Shown here: in pieces, positions 8,663 to 19,637 of the stretch
How positions within the stretch are numbered: the first letter of the stretch is position 1
How the letters are laid out: every line of letters begins with the position of its first letter
Source of the DNA: Trichaptum fuscoviolaceum
Lineage: Eukaryota > Basidiomycota > Agaricomycetes > Hymenochaetales > Trichaptaceae
Length of the DNA: 64,000 nucleotides
NCBI GenBank assembly: GCA_910574455.1
Contig: CAJSYZ010000005.1
Coordinates: forward strand, 7,192,001-7,256,000
Direction of reading: 5' to 3'
The notes under the pieces: model-generated
Seen by the model: the letters and a program-made list of their open reading frames with translations, nothing else
Told to the model about the DNA's origin: nothing
Database searches by the model: none
Program-made: the position numbers and the translations under genes

Positions 8663-11600
8663 GGTCGTATTGCTCAGTCGCGCCCTATACGACCCAACCG
8701 CCCTTGTGGCCGAAGAACTCTCTTAATAATGGTCCCTTGTATTTAACCATCTCTACAATAGACCGTCGTCTTCGACGACATTTGAAGTTCCCGGTACAGG
8801 TTAGCGACGGAAAGACGGATGCCTTAGCCACAGTAATGTTAGACAGCGGTGCGTCGGGAACTTTCATAAATTCCCGCTACGTTTCGCGACACGGACTCCA
8901 GACCCGGGACTTGGTAATCCCGATACTTTTGCGCAACGCGGACAATTCCCCGAACGCGATTGGACGCATCACCAAGGAAGTAGTTTTCAACGTCGAGATG
9001 AAGGGACACTTAGAACAGTTGACCATGGCCGTCGCGGATATTGGCGATGACGATATTATCATGGGGATCGACTGGTTGCGGCACCATAACCCAACCATTG
9101 ACTGGACCAACGATGTGGTCGATCTCAACCGCTGCCCGCCCCAGTGTGACAACCAGCAACGCCTGGTCCCGCTTCCCCGCCTCGCCATAGCAGAAGAAGT
9201 CGAGACCCCCTGGGGGCCCGACAGGACCCAGGCCGAATGGGAAGCTGTCCCACCGGGATTTCGGTACTCAGAAAAATATTGGGATCTGTACCACGACGCT
9301 GAATCCTACTTCGTCACGACGGACGACCATTTCGCATACAAAATTGCCGCCTCGTACACCCACTCCCAGGCCATCGCTGAGAAGTCAGCAGTGAAGGAAG
9401 GCGAGAAAACCTTCGAGGAACTAGTTCCCCCCAAATTTCGTGAGTTTGCCGACGTTTTCTCGAAAGTTGAATCCGAAAGGCTTCCACTGCGCAAGCCGTA
9501 TGATCACGCCATAGATTTAGAACCCGGGAAGGTTCCCCCGTACAGCAAAATCTATCCTTTGGCCCCGGCCGAACGCGACGCCCTTCGCGAATTCGTCGAC
9601 GAAAACCTGCGCAAAGGGTACATACGACCTTCGAAATCCCCTGCAGCGGCTCCTGTCTTCTTTATCAAGAAAAAGGACGGAACCTTGCGCATGGTAGTCG
9701 ATTACCGAAGACTGAACGATATCACGGTCAAGAATCGATACCCGCTTCCCCTCACGATGGAACTCGTAGACGCACTGCAGAAGGCGAAGGTTTTCACGAC
9801 GTTAGATTTGCGATGGGGCTACCACAACGTACGACTAAAGCAAGGCGACGAGTGGAAGGCCGCATTCCGTACTCAGGCAGGACATTTCGAACCGACGGTG
9901 ATGACATTCGGGCTCACGAATGCCCCGGCGACCTTCCAGCACATGATGAACGATATCTTCAAAGACCTCATTGGAGTATACGTGATCATCTATCTTGACG
10001 ACTTGCTAATCTTTTCCGAAGATGAATCACAGCACGAGGAACACGTACGGGAAGTCCTTAAGCGGCTGCGCGAAAACGACTTGTTCTGTAAACCCGAAAA
10101 GTGCAAATTCAAACAGACTTCCGTCGAGTATCTCGGGATGATTATTTCGCAGGGAAAGGTGGCGATGGATCCCGCCAAAGTACAGGCGGTCCTCGACTGG
10201 CCTACCCCGAAAAAGGTGAAAGACATTCAAGCCTTCCTCGGGTTCGCGAATTTCTATCGACGCTTTATTCGGGATTTCTCGCACATCGTCAAACCGCTCA
10301 CGACGCTGCTGAAGAAGGACGTTCGCTGGGCCTGGACAGAAAACCAGCAGTTCGCTTTCGACTATCTCAAGCGCATGTTCACGACCGCCCCCGTCCTGAT
10401 GATGCCAGACATGTCGCGGCAATTCATCGTGGAATGCGACGCCTCGGATTTCGCGACCGGCGCGGTCTTGTCCCAGGAAGGCGACGACGGGCTGATACAT
10501 CCGGTCGCCTTTTTCTCGAAATCCCTCAACGATGCGGAACGCAACTACGAGATTTATGACAAGGAGCTACTCGCGATTATTAGAGCTCTTGACGAGTGGC
10601 GACATTATCTCGAAGGTGCGAGTCATAAACTCGATATCGTGTCTGACCACAAGAATCTGCTATATTTCTCTGAATCCCGAACGCTAACGCGACGCCAAGC
10701 CCGGTGGAGTCTGTTCCTCACCCGCTTCGACTTTACGATTCGCCATCGCCCAGGACGACTCGGGGGCAAACCCGACGCCATGTCACGACGCGTCGATCTT
10801 CAACCAGAAGGCGAAGACAACACGGGACGGACCCTCTTGACCCCCGAAATGTTTCGACTAAAGGCAATTCGTCGGGGAATGACGCAGGTACATGGGGATC
10901 AGGCCCTCCTACGACGCATTCGTAAGTCAGATCAGTATGAAGACGAACTGGTGGACGCGATCGAGCTGGTCAAGTCCAAGGCGCCTCGAGTCCTGACCAA
11001 GGAACTTGAGGACTGGAGCACCGAAGAAGGGCTCATCCTGTACCAGGGTAAGGTTTACGTCCCGAAAGACGAGACCATTCGCCGGGATGTGGTGAAGACT
11101 TACCACAACAGTCTCCCCGCCGGACATCCTGGACGTTGGAAAACGTTTGAGATGGTAAGCCGCAACTACTGGTGGCCCGGGATGTCTAACTTCGTAGAAC
11201 GATACGTTTCGGGATGCGATACCTGTGCACGCACGAAAAACCGATCCCAACGCCCGGTAGGACTCCTACAACCGAACGAAATCCCGCAGGGCCCCTGGCA
11301 GGCGATTTCGTGCGATTTCATCACCCAGCTCCCCCGATCCGAGGATTACGACGCAATTTTTGTGGTGGTCGACCGTCTCACCAAGCAAGCGCATTTTATC
11401 CCGACCACATCTGACGTCGATGCACCGGAAACTGCAGAACTCTTCCTGCAACACGTCTGGAAGCTGCACGGAACCCCCCGCCAGATTATATCCGACCGAG
11501 GACCACAGTTTGTCGCACAGTTCATGAAAGCCCTCTTTTCCCGACTCGGTATCAAGGGTACCGCGTCGACTGCGTATCACCCGCAGACGGATGGGCAAAC

Positions 11601-12582
11601 CGAAAGGGTAAACCAAGAGCTGGAACAATATTTACGGGCTTTCATAGATACACGACAAGAAAACTGGGCCGGATTACTCCCAATGGCAGAGTTCGCGCAC
11701 AACACGAAAGCGCACGCGGCAACACGACAATCTCCGTTCGCGCTTGTCTACGGCTACAATCCCGAATTCACAATTGCCCCGAGCGACGGCCTGTCCACGG
11801 TCCCCGCCGCGGACGCACGACTACAGGAGCTTCAGCAGGCACAGGAAGAGGCAAGAGCGGCTTTGGAGGTTGCGGCAGAGCGCATGAAGCAGCACTACGA
11901 TCAGGCCCGGAACGAGGCCCCGCAGTACGCAGTCGGGGATAAAGTCTGGCTCGAGGCGACGAACGTTCGGCGACCGGGAGCGCGCAAATTATTACCGAAA
12001 CGACTAGGGCCGTATAAAGTGAAGGCAAAGCTAAGTGACCTCACCTACGAACTCGAACTCCCCGCGTCGCTGAAGATTCATCCCGTATTTCACGTATCGC
12101 TGCTCTCGCCATACCACGAAGACGATATTCCCGGTCGAACGCAACCCCCGCCGCCCCCAGTCGAAGTAGAAGGAGATCTGGAATACGAGGTGGAAGAGGT
12201 ACTGGACGCTAGACGGTTTAGACGGAGGTTTGAATATTTGGTACGATGGAAGGGATATTCGAGCGCGGAAGATACATGGATTCCCGCAAAGGATATGGGT
12301 AATGCAAAGGCTAAAATTCGCAGTTTCTATCGAAAACACCCGGACGCCCCTCGAGAAGTCAACGCTATCGAGCTCTGTGACCTGAGCAAGATTCAAGCTT
12401 GGCGCCCCGGAGTTGCGCCTTTGGAGGGGGGTAATGTCGAGATCCCAGGCCCCTTTTCCCATTTCCCGCACTTTCCCGCCAAGGATCCCGACATGAGCAG
12501 ACAATCCCGCGGGGAGAATCCCGCCATTGGATTCCCCGCGCGAAACCTCATTCCCGAATCGCACGATCCCATGCTCACGTGA
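8395..12582 (+). CDS. Chromovirus Pol: protease, reverse transcriptase, RNase H, integrase, chromodomain
   Basis: A 1,395-codon frame opening inside the gag zinc-knuckle region. Aspartic protease: D-S-G-A at residue 150. Reverse transcriptase: L-R-M-V-V-D-Y-R and Y-L-D-D at 533. RNase H: E-C-D-A-S with Asp 682. Integrase: an HHCC zinc finger (about 905-945), then D974, D1034 and E1070, giving the canonical D-x35-E spacing, with H-P-Q-T-D-G-Q-T-E-R-V-N around the Glu. C-terminal chromodomain at about 1263-1320 (E-Y-L-V-R-W-K-G-Y), which in chromoviruses steers integration to marked chromatin. No stop or frameshift interrupts it. The last 49 codons run through the polypurine tract into the 3' LTR, so the LTR start is also coding. 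The true Pol start is probably a frameshift or internal initiation within the gag overlap rather than necessarily the ATG at 8395. Confidence 0.95.
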   Translation: MLLLRRERPFGERLPNATAIPKPKGYEIHVPVEPIASRAPVVRRNAQTYGGTVRPECAAVRATERIRRHDARRQERSQSRSPAPSGFSVGSYCSVAPYTTQPPLWPKNSLNNGPLYLTISTIDRRLRRHLKFPVQVSDGKTDALATVMLDSGASGTFINSRYVSRHGLQTRDLVIPILLRNADNSPNAIGRITKEVVFNVEMKGHLEQLTMAVADIGDDDIIMGIDWLRHHNPTIDWTNDVVDLNRCPPQCDNQQRLVPLPRLAIAEEVETPWGPDRTQAEWEAVPPGFRYSEKYWDLYHDAESYFVTTDDHFAYKIAASYTHSQAIAEKSAVKEGEKTFEELVPPKFREFADVFSKVESERLPLRKPYDHAIDLEPGKVPPYSKIYPLAPAERDALREFVDENLRKGYIRPSKSPAAAPVFFIKKKDGTLRMVVDYRRLNDITVKNRYPLPLTMELVDALQKAKVFTTLDLRWGYHNVRLKQGDEWKAAFRTQAGHFEPTVMTFGLTNAPATFQHMMNDIFKDLIGVYVIIYLDDLLIFSEDESQHEEHVREVLKRLRENDLFCKPEKCKFKQTSVEYLGMIISQGKVAMDPAKVQAVLDWPTPKKVKDIQAFLGFANFYRRFIRDFSHIVKPLTTLLKKDVRWAWTENQQFAFDYLKRMFTTAPVLMMPDMSRQFIVECDASDFATGAVLSQEGDDGLIHPVAFFSKSLNDAERNYEIYDKELLAIIRALDEWRHYLEGASHKLDIVSDHKNLLYFSESRTLTRRQARWSLFLTRFDFTIRHRPGRLGGKPDAMSRRVDLQPEGEDNTGRTLLTPEMFRLKAIRRGMTQVHGDQALLRRIRKSDQYEDELVDAIELVKSKAPRVLTKELEDWSTEEGLILYQGKVYVPKDETIRRDVVKTYHNSLPAGHPGRWKTFEMVSRNYWWPGMSNFVERYVSGCDTCARTKNRSQRPVGLLQPNEIPQGPWQAISCDFITQLPRSEDYDAIFVVVDRLTKQAHFIPTTSDVDAPETAELFLQHVWKLHGTPRQIISDRGPQFVAQFMKALFSRLGIKGTASTAYHPQTDGQTERVNQELEQYLRAFIDTRQENWAGLLPMAEFAHNTKAHAATRQSPFALVYGYNPEFTIAPSDGLSTVPAADARLQELQQAQEEARAALEVAAERMKQHYDQARNEAPQYAVGDKVWLEATNVRRPGARKLLPKRLGPYKVKAKLSDLTYELELPASLKIHPVFHVSLLSPYHEDDIPGRTQPPPPPVEVEGDLEYEVEEVLDARRFRRRFEYLVRWKGYSSAEDTWIPAKDMGNAKAKIRSFYRKHPDAPREVNAIELCDLSKIQAWRPGVAPLEGGNVEIPGPFSHFPHFPAKDPDMSRQSRGENPAIGFPARNLIPESHDPMLT

Positions 12583-13253
12583 CTTATCCCGCACCACCGT
12601 CCCGGCAACCATGCACGCATACACACACTCATTTACGACGACCCGCCACGGCACACGTACATTCACTTATCAACATACGCTCATTAATCCGCTAGTACCT
12701 CAAGGTGACGACCTGCAACAGTCTGGCATACCTAGTCTGGCTAGTCGCGGCCCCGGACCGGACGCTGACGTCCACGGACAGGCCGTAGCCATCTGGAGAG
12801 ACGGGATAGACATGCCTAGCAGTGCGGTCGTAGCATGTATCGTTTGTAGTAGATAGGTGCGCATTGCGCAAGGACACTTAGCGTAGATTAACTATACAGT
12901 CTTTACGAAGTAGATAAATAGCTGTAGGCATCGTAAGGAGCACCCCACTTTTGACCTCTTGTGGAGTGCTTCCTTAGGTGCGATCTCTCTCTTTTCTCCT
13001 GTGTAGTTAGTTGCGCAATACTTACTTGTGGAGTGCTTCCTTAAGGGATCCGCTTACCTGACGTTCAAAGCAGTGAAGAGTCCTAGCTGGCCTTGAGAAT
13101 CCCGCGACGCGCCTGGATAGATTCCCGCGCGTTTCCCGCCTGAATTCCCACGCTCGTTCCCCGTCGCGAATCCAGATTCCCGAACGCGGGTTCTTGTCGC
13201 GAATTCCAGTTTCCCGAAACTGTTTCCCGCTACAATTCCCGACGGTCGTAACA
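12435..13253 (+). repeat. 3' LTR of the chromovirus (819 bp)
   Basis: Starts TGTCGAGATCCC three bases after the purine tract GGAGGGGGG (12423-12431) and ends GTAACA. It has one extra A near 13043 compared with the 5' copy. The same start and end sequences, diverged, bound the solo LTR at 41447-43907. Confidence 0.88.
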
Positions 13254-13404
13254 GTTCGGGTAATAGTCGATGAACTTCAGGAGCTTGGGATCAGGGTCGA
13301 GCCAGTCCTACCAGCCATTTCATTCAATGATATGCAGTAAATGCTGGATACACTAATTTATCTGATTGAATGAAGTACAGCAGTTGCAAATGGTTATAGC
13401 TCAA
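13254..13404. other. Spacer between chromovirus and foldback structure
   Basis: A 151-bp spacer. It holds degenerate copies of the foldback arm tip (CTGATTGAATGAA at 13362; TTTCATTCA near 13318), which suggests an older partial copy. On the minus strand a short open stretch (L-D-P-D-P-K-L-L-K-F-I-D-Y-Y-P) might be the displaced tail of the SPT5-like gene; this is weak. Confidence 0.35.
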
Positions 13405-16140
13405 CTGATTGAATGAAATATAGCCTTGCTGTAGAACTTTTTTTGCATTTCATTCAGCAAATGCTGGTTGATGAAGGGCAGGCTGGGGCAGCCTTGCTGC
13501 ACTCTGATGAAGGGGATGCATACCTAGGAAATACTAGGCCTGCAATACCTATTGGGAATATACTACAGAATAATAGATAATGCTATTGCATACCCACCGC
13601 TTTTTTGGGTTAATTATAGCATTCAGGCACTGTTGATTGAAAGCATGCTGTAATAAATCAGAATTTCATAATTTCCATCTATTTTGAGATATGAGGCACA
13701 TCAGGGTCCAGACCCTGAGGTCTGGCAGGTTCCAGGTCACTTGGTGCCGCTTTAGAGGAGGCCGTGGGAATAAACTCAAATTAACCTTTGCAGGTGCTAC
13801 AGGCCTTCTCAAATAGCACGAAAATAACCAAAAAAATTAGAAAATATTCCTGGACACTGCCGCTTCGCCCTAGCGTGGGAACTACGCTTCTGGAAGACCA
13901 TATTAGGGTACCAGGGTGTTCTGGGCCCCACTGGGCCCTTCCTAAAGCGGTAATAATCATCATAAAATAGATAATTATATTCATTTGCACCTGCATATAT
14001 GCAGGCATCCCCTGGGCTTACCAGCAGCAGATAAAATATGCTAAAATCGGATTATATTAGTAGAAGCATACTTAAGATGAATTGGATAGCTATATATGGT
14101 AATAATAGCTGGGAACATGTGTAGAACATCAAAACATGCTCTATTTTTATTGCAGAACAGATGGGGCCCATTACATCACATTGGGGTACCTCCGGAATGC
14201 AAATCTTGATGGGAGTTCAATGGTACGTATTAGAAGAGTTGAAACGCGCTTCTGCGGCGCCAAAATATTCATTTTCCGTATTGTTGCATATTATTCTTTT
14301 ATTTAAATGTTATTTACGTTATAACACTTCCACGGCACGTAATGGCATGTATAGATAGCCGAAACGATAGCAAATGAAGAGGAGAACAATATTATGAGCT
14401 TAGAATAGGTACGCGTGCGCTATATGGACCTGTAGCACACTAACTCTTTTCAGCATGTATGCAAGTATTGTTCCTCTCTCATATACATATACATAGAATG
14501 TGTACGTGCGCTAGTAGCTTCAAATAACGATTTATATATGCCTCTCACGTTGTACAAAGTTTCACAGCGATCGGAGCTCATTTGAAATTGATATAAGGCA
14601 TGCAATTCTCAAAAGTAATAGCCAATTTTAATTTATCCAGAGGGTTACAGGTCAGGCACATAGTGCAAAACATTCACAATACGTATCCTAAACATAATAC
14701 AAATGTATGTTTTGGGTACAGATGGAATCTGTAAGTTATATGTGTTTATGACATGACATGTACATTCTGATATTACATGTAGCATCTAATCCTACAATGT
14801 TACATATGACTTCCACATTTCAATGCCATCTCAAACATACATTTGTATTATGTTTAGGATACGTATTGTGAATGTTTTGCACTATGTGCCTGACCTGTAA
14901 CCCTCTGGATAAATTAAAATTGGCTATTACTTTTGAGAATTGCATGCCTTATATCAATTTCAAATGAGCTCCGATCGCTGTGAAACTTTGTACAACGTGA
15001 GAGGCATATATAAATCGTTATTTGAAGCTACTAGCGCACGTACACATTCTATGTATATGTATATGAGAGAGGAACAATACTTGCATACATGCTGAAAAGA
15101 GTTAGTGTGCTACAGGTCCATATAGCGCACGCGTACCTATTCTAAGCTCATAATATTGTTCTCCTCTTCATTTGCTATCGTTTCGGCTATCTATACATGC
15201 CATTACGTGCCGTGGAAGTGTTATAACGTAAATAACATTTAAATAAAAGAATAATATGCAACAATACGGAAAATGAATATTTTGGCGCCGCAGAAGCGCG
15301 TTTCAACTCTTCTAATACGTACCATTGAACTCCCATCAAGATTTGCATTCCGGAGGTACCCCAATGTGATGTAATGGGCCCCATCTGTTCTGCAATAAAA
15401 ATAGAGCATGTTTTGATGTTCTACACATGTTCCCAGCTATTATTACCATATATAGCTATCCAATTCATCTTAAGTATGCTTCTACTAATATAATCCGATT
15501 TTAGCATATTTTATCTGCTGCTGGTAAGCCCAGGGGATGCCTGCATATATGCAGGTGCAAATGAATATAATTATCTATTTTATGATGATTATTACCGCTT
15601 TAGGAAGGGCCCAGTGGGGCCCAGAACACCCTGGTACCCTAATATGGTCTTCCAGAAGCGTAGTTCCCACGCTAGGGCGAAGCGGCAGTGTCCAGGAATA
15701 TTTTCTAATTTTTTTGGTTATTTTCGTGCTATTTGAGAAGGCCTGTAGCACCTGCAAAGGTTAATTTGAGTTTATTCCCACGGCCTCCTCTAAAGCGGCA
15801 CCAAGTGACCTGGAACCTGCCAGACCTCAGGGTCTGGACCCTGATGTGCCTCATATCTCAAAATAGATGGAAATTATGAAATTCTGATTTATTACAGCAT
15901 GCTTTCAATCAACAGTGCCTGAATGCTATAATTAACCCAAAAAAGCGGTGGGTATGCAATAGCATTATCTATTATTCTGTAGTATATTCCCAATAGGTAT
16001 TGCAGGCCTAGTATTTCCTAGGTATGCATCCCCTTCATCAGAGTGCAGCAAGGCTGCCCCAGCCTGCCCTTCATCAACCAGCATTTGCTGAATGAAATGC
16101 AAAAAAGGTTTTACAGTAAGGCTATATTTCATTCAATCAG
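13405..16140. repeat. 2.7-kb foldback: two 1,308-bp inverted arms around a 120-bp loop
   Basis: 13405-14712 and 14833-16140 are reverse complements with no length difference, since position x pairs with 29545-x throughout. The only mismatches I found are three substitutions near the outer tips. The arms start CTGATTGAATG and end CATTCAATCAG. The loop is 14713-14832. No transposase is encoded: the mirrored ORFs (65 and 75 codons) resemble nothing I know. No clear target duplication flanks it. The right arm interrupts the SPT5-like gene, whose frame enters the arm and stops at 16133. It may be a foldback transposon or a head-to-head duplication, and it could give a long double-stranded RNA if transcribed. 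Confidence 0.93.
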
Positions 16141-18874
16141 AAGGCTGGCAGCAGTGGTCGAGCTCGTTCTCGGGGAGTCTCGCGATAGATCTCTCCGCGT
16201 GCTGCTCCTCGGGTACCTCCTCGACCTTCGTCACTTCATTAACCTTGACGAAGATTGTCGGTGCTCTCCCTACGAAAGGATCCCGCTTTGCCTTGAATCC
16301 AGTGATGACGCCCTTATTGCGGACGATCTCCGTGATCTTGACTAGCTGCTTCCTGTGCTCACCACGCACTACATACGCCATGCTTTTGATGCCCGGTCGA
16401 TGGACGTCAATCTCAGTCGGACAGGCGTCGAAGTCCGCATCCTTCCTGCCGTTCTTGCAATTGAACTTCATAGGCGCACTAAACGCGACGTAGTCCGGTC
16501 CTTCCGCGGTTGACCTCATATGCGGCGCAAGCTCGGGAAGCGTCCAACATGCTTGACCCGCAACTGCACCGTTCTTGGGGGATACGACAGTCGCAAAGAC
16601 CTTGTATTGCCGTAGAATGGGCAGCAAGGTGTGCGCCCAAAGCCATACCGCCGACGTATCTGGGTCTAATAGTCTTTTGTTAGTACTTCATTTCGTACGT
16701 CTTACATAGCAGGAACTCACCTGGGACTTCTTGTCTAGGTGGTGCAGGGACGACAACGTTCTCAAACGCCTCCTTCAAAGTGACCGGTGCTTCCGTCTCC
16801 GTATCGCGATTCGCCAGGAAGACACTGGCAACCTCAGTCGCTTGCAGACAGGCCGGACTGGGCTCGGAGGCGTCGAGGTACAGCATGGACTCCCTACACA
16901 AACGTCGTCAGCACAAATCATAGCGCATATATGAGACGCTCTATTGGAACTCACAGATTCACGGCATCCCTTAACTGCACCTTATGCTTCACCTGACTCC
17001 CGTCGAATACCACAGTCGCCGACTTCGACCCAACGCCAATCGCACGTCCAATGCGACCCTTTCCCGAGCCCTCCAGAACATACACGTCTTTGTCGACGAA
17101 GGATCTCACCAATTCGTCGTCATCCGCCAGTCCCCACGTGCGCGCGTACTTTCGACTTTCTGCCGTTAACTCGGCCTCGGTGCGGAGTCGACGACTCGAC
17201 GGGTACTGAATGGGTGCTGCCGATCTCTCGACGAGTCCGTGATGGATGTCATAGATCTACATTGAATATTAGAACTGTAATCTATTGCATTGGATATACA
17301 ATACGTACCATTTGCCTGACATCACGGTTAGCCACCGTCAAGTACGGCCCGTCGATAGCCCCAACTGCCCCTGATCGCCCAGCCTCCTGACCCAGCCTGA
17401 TCGTCACCCACTCACCCATCTCGAACAACCGTTCGAAGTCACCGGCCTCCACCTCCTCAAGAGCCTTGCCATCGGTATCCCAATCGAGCCGAACGGTGAA
17501 CGTCGACGTAGACGACATATGATTGTGCCGGTACTATTTTTTTTGGTCCGGACACGATCTCCTACTCGAGTATATGCGCCATTCGTGACGCGGATCGCGG
17601 TCTGGCTGACGCCGATATATGGAGCCACCTCCTCCGGCGAAGGTCGAAGAATAGGCTTCACTGCATGTATGCCGAATACGTGCAGTCTCTCGAACCCGTG
17701 TTCAAACGTTCTGCCCAAAAACGTCCACTTCCCCTCGCTTTCCTCCACCAGCGCGTATTCCGGATCGTCGACTAACTGCTGACGGCGAAGACAATCCTGT
17801 ACGTTTTTAGGGTCGAACGGCGTGGCCTCTGGCCGTTTCATTACATCCGCCTTCCCTTTCCCTTCAATGCGCCGCCGCTTAGCTGCACGAACTTGGTAAT
17901 CGGAGAGCAAGGGCTTCGGCTTCGTAGTGAAGTCCAAGTCCAGACGAGGCACCAGCCACAACACGAGTAAGTCGTCCTTCACGATGTCGTGGTCCGCCAA
18001 CGGGCGGTGATCCTCATGGGTCATCGGAGGGAGTGTAGAGTTGGCAGCCAAGGGCACGTATGCGATGTCACCCTTATACTGGCCTGATCGCATGCGCACG
18101 AAGGAGTCGCGCTCCACGACAGGAATGGCCTGTCTACGACGCATTAGGTCCCAGACCGCTCGCCTATCTTCTTCTGGTACCAACTTCATTTTGCCGGTCA
18201 TAATCCCTACGATGCCAGCACTAGCGCATGCCTTCTCGACGTCGATGCGTGTATGTGCGTACGCATATATGCGTCCGCTCAGACCGGGAATAGAGAAGGC
18301 ACGCGCGCCAGATGGAAGGCAGGTGTTGACCCTCTCTACATACGCCTTCTCTTGATGATACTGTCAATGTATTAGTTTATTTCACTCCGATAAAGTAGAC
18401 TCACTTATGAAGGTCGGTAATATCCACATGGGCTTTAACCCATCGTATTCTTCCCTCATGCGCTCGTTGACGACCCTTGTATTGCCCAGAAATTCGTAGG
18501 AGACGGACTGAACACCGGGCACTTGGCGTCCAGCCCTCTCGTTCGCTTGGACAGACGCCAAGGAATCACCTCGAGCCCGCTCCCGGAAACGGCGTGCGAT
18601 AGCGTCCGCAGCCTCGTCCTGCTCCAGATCGGCGGCCTGGTCGCGCAGGAACTGCGCTATGTCGAAAGAGGAGGCAGAGGTACGCTGCTCCGGCTCGTCC
18701 ACTAGGAAATCTATGCGCATACAATGAGTGTATGTTCTAACATTTCTGTTGCCTTTACTCACCATCTTCACCATCCTCTTCGTCTTCCTCGTCGTCCCTC
18801 CCATCTTCGATGGCTGCGTCGTCAATGAAGACACGAGCCGCGTCCCTTACATCGCGCGACCTCATCTGTTTCAT
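16133..18874 (-). pseudogene. SPT5-like transcription elongation factor, decayed and 3'-truncated
   Basis: Related to Spt5, the NusG-type factor that clamps RNA polymerase II. Exon 1 (18874-18763) gives an acidic N-terminus (D-D-E-E-D-E-E-D-G-E-D), joined in phase to exon 2 (18710-18405). Exon 3 (from 18360) carries an NGN-like segment (G-R-I-Y-A-Y-A...V-P-E-E-D-R-R-A-V-W) and a KOW start (D-S-F-V-R-M-R-S-G-Q-Y-K-G-D-I-A-Y-V). Further exons, down to about 17282, to 16972 and to 16724, hold more KOW-like stretches such as E-W-V-T-I-R-L-G. The exon 2/3 junction is out of phase. A frameshift next to an A8 run at about 17530 breaks the third KOW-like block, and the 3' end is lost to the foldback. 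I infer a duplicated, non-functional paralogue; the intact SPT5 should lie elsewhere in the genome. Confidence 0.72.
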
Positions 18875-19637
18875 GCCCCATTATTAGTTACTTCTTCATC
18901 ATTACTCTCTTCTCATTTCGTCTCACTTTAATAACTTTTAATCGTTAAAAGAATGCGAACGTCACTCGCTTTTTTTTTCTTTCAAATAATTAGTTATAAT
19001 TTACAATCAAGTCCAAGATCAATTTGCTATCTAAATAATGAAAGTGGGGACAGAGTACTATCTAAATAATGAAAGTGGGGACGACCGAGACGACGTCGTA
19101 CGCAAAGGGAAGATAATGGGACGGGTAGAAAGAAAATTTCCCACAATACGCTGCAAAGGGTCTTGAAGTGTTACTTTTTTGGGGGTATTTCGGGTAGGCT
19201 TGTTGGCGTCGAGGGCGGAATACGCCCTCGGTAGATCGGTAGCACAACGTCCTTACCGAGTTACCGAGCCTCGACGCCAAAAAGCCTACCCGAAATACCC
19301 CAAAAAAGTAACACTTCAAGACTGGCGGAAGCCAAAGGGCCGAATTTCCTTCTTGCTCTCGTTCCTGTACGAGCCCTACGACTCCCCTCCCCTCCCCGAC
19401 TCCTATGGCTTGATCGCCTTGACGGCGTTGTTCCTTTTGTCTGGGTTTGAAGTGACTTAGAATTAGATAGAAATTAATGTACAATAATTGCCAGTCTAAT
19501 AAACTTGTTCCGTTCTTTGGCAGACTTGAAATTTCGTAAAGTATTCTGTGTAATTTGTTCTGAAACGAAAGGAAAAAGAGTCGGAAATCTCAGTGACCGA
19601 GACGACAAGAAGAGCAGTTTGGTATTGGGAAACAGTG
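18875..19637. other. Intergenic region with tandem duplication and a small palindromic MITE
   Basis: No gene. Two copies of CTATCTAAATAATGAAAG (near 19030 and 19059) form a short tandem duplication. A 163-bp palindromic element (19160-19322) lies inside. Confidence 0.6.
19160..19322. mobile_element. 163-bp palindromic MITE-like element
   Basis: Inverted ends of about 55 bp, starting GTCTTGAAGTGTTACTTTTT and with the reverse complement on the right, surround a short centre that is itself partly palindromic (GAGGGCGGAATACGCCCTC). No target duplication is evident. Confidence 0.75.

Larger units (their letters stand above)
6714..13253 (+). mobile_element. Ty3/gypsy chromovirus, near intact, 5' LTR missing its first ~168 bp
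   Basis: Direct repeats at 6714-7364 and 12602-13253 differ by a single inserted base over about 650 bp as far as I compared them. Between them lie gag and an uninterrupted pol with all catalytic domains and a C-terminal chromodomain. The 3' LTR begins about 168 bp earlier, at 12435 after the purine tract GGAGGGGGG, so the 5' LTR is truncated exactly where the gag-only element ends. High LTR identity and open frames indicate a very recent, possibly still competent copy. Without its complete U3 at the 5' end its own transcription may be impaired. Confidence 0.93.

Noticed and set aside
14161..15384. Identical 65- and 75-codon ORFs on opposite strands of the foldback
   Set aside because: They are mirror images forced by the inverted repeat. 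No domain, codon pattern or start context supports them.
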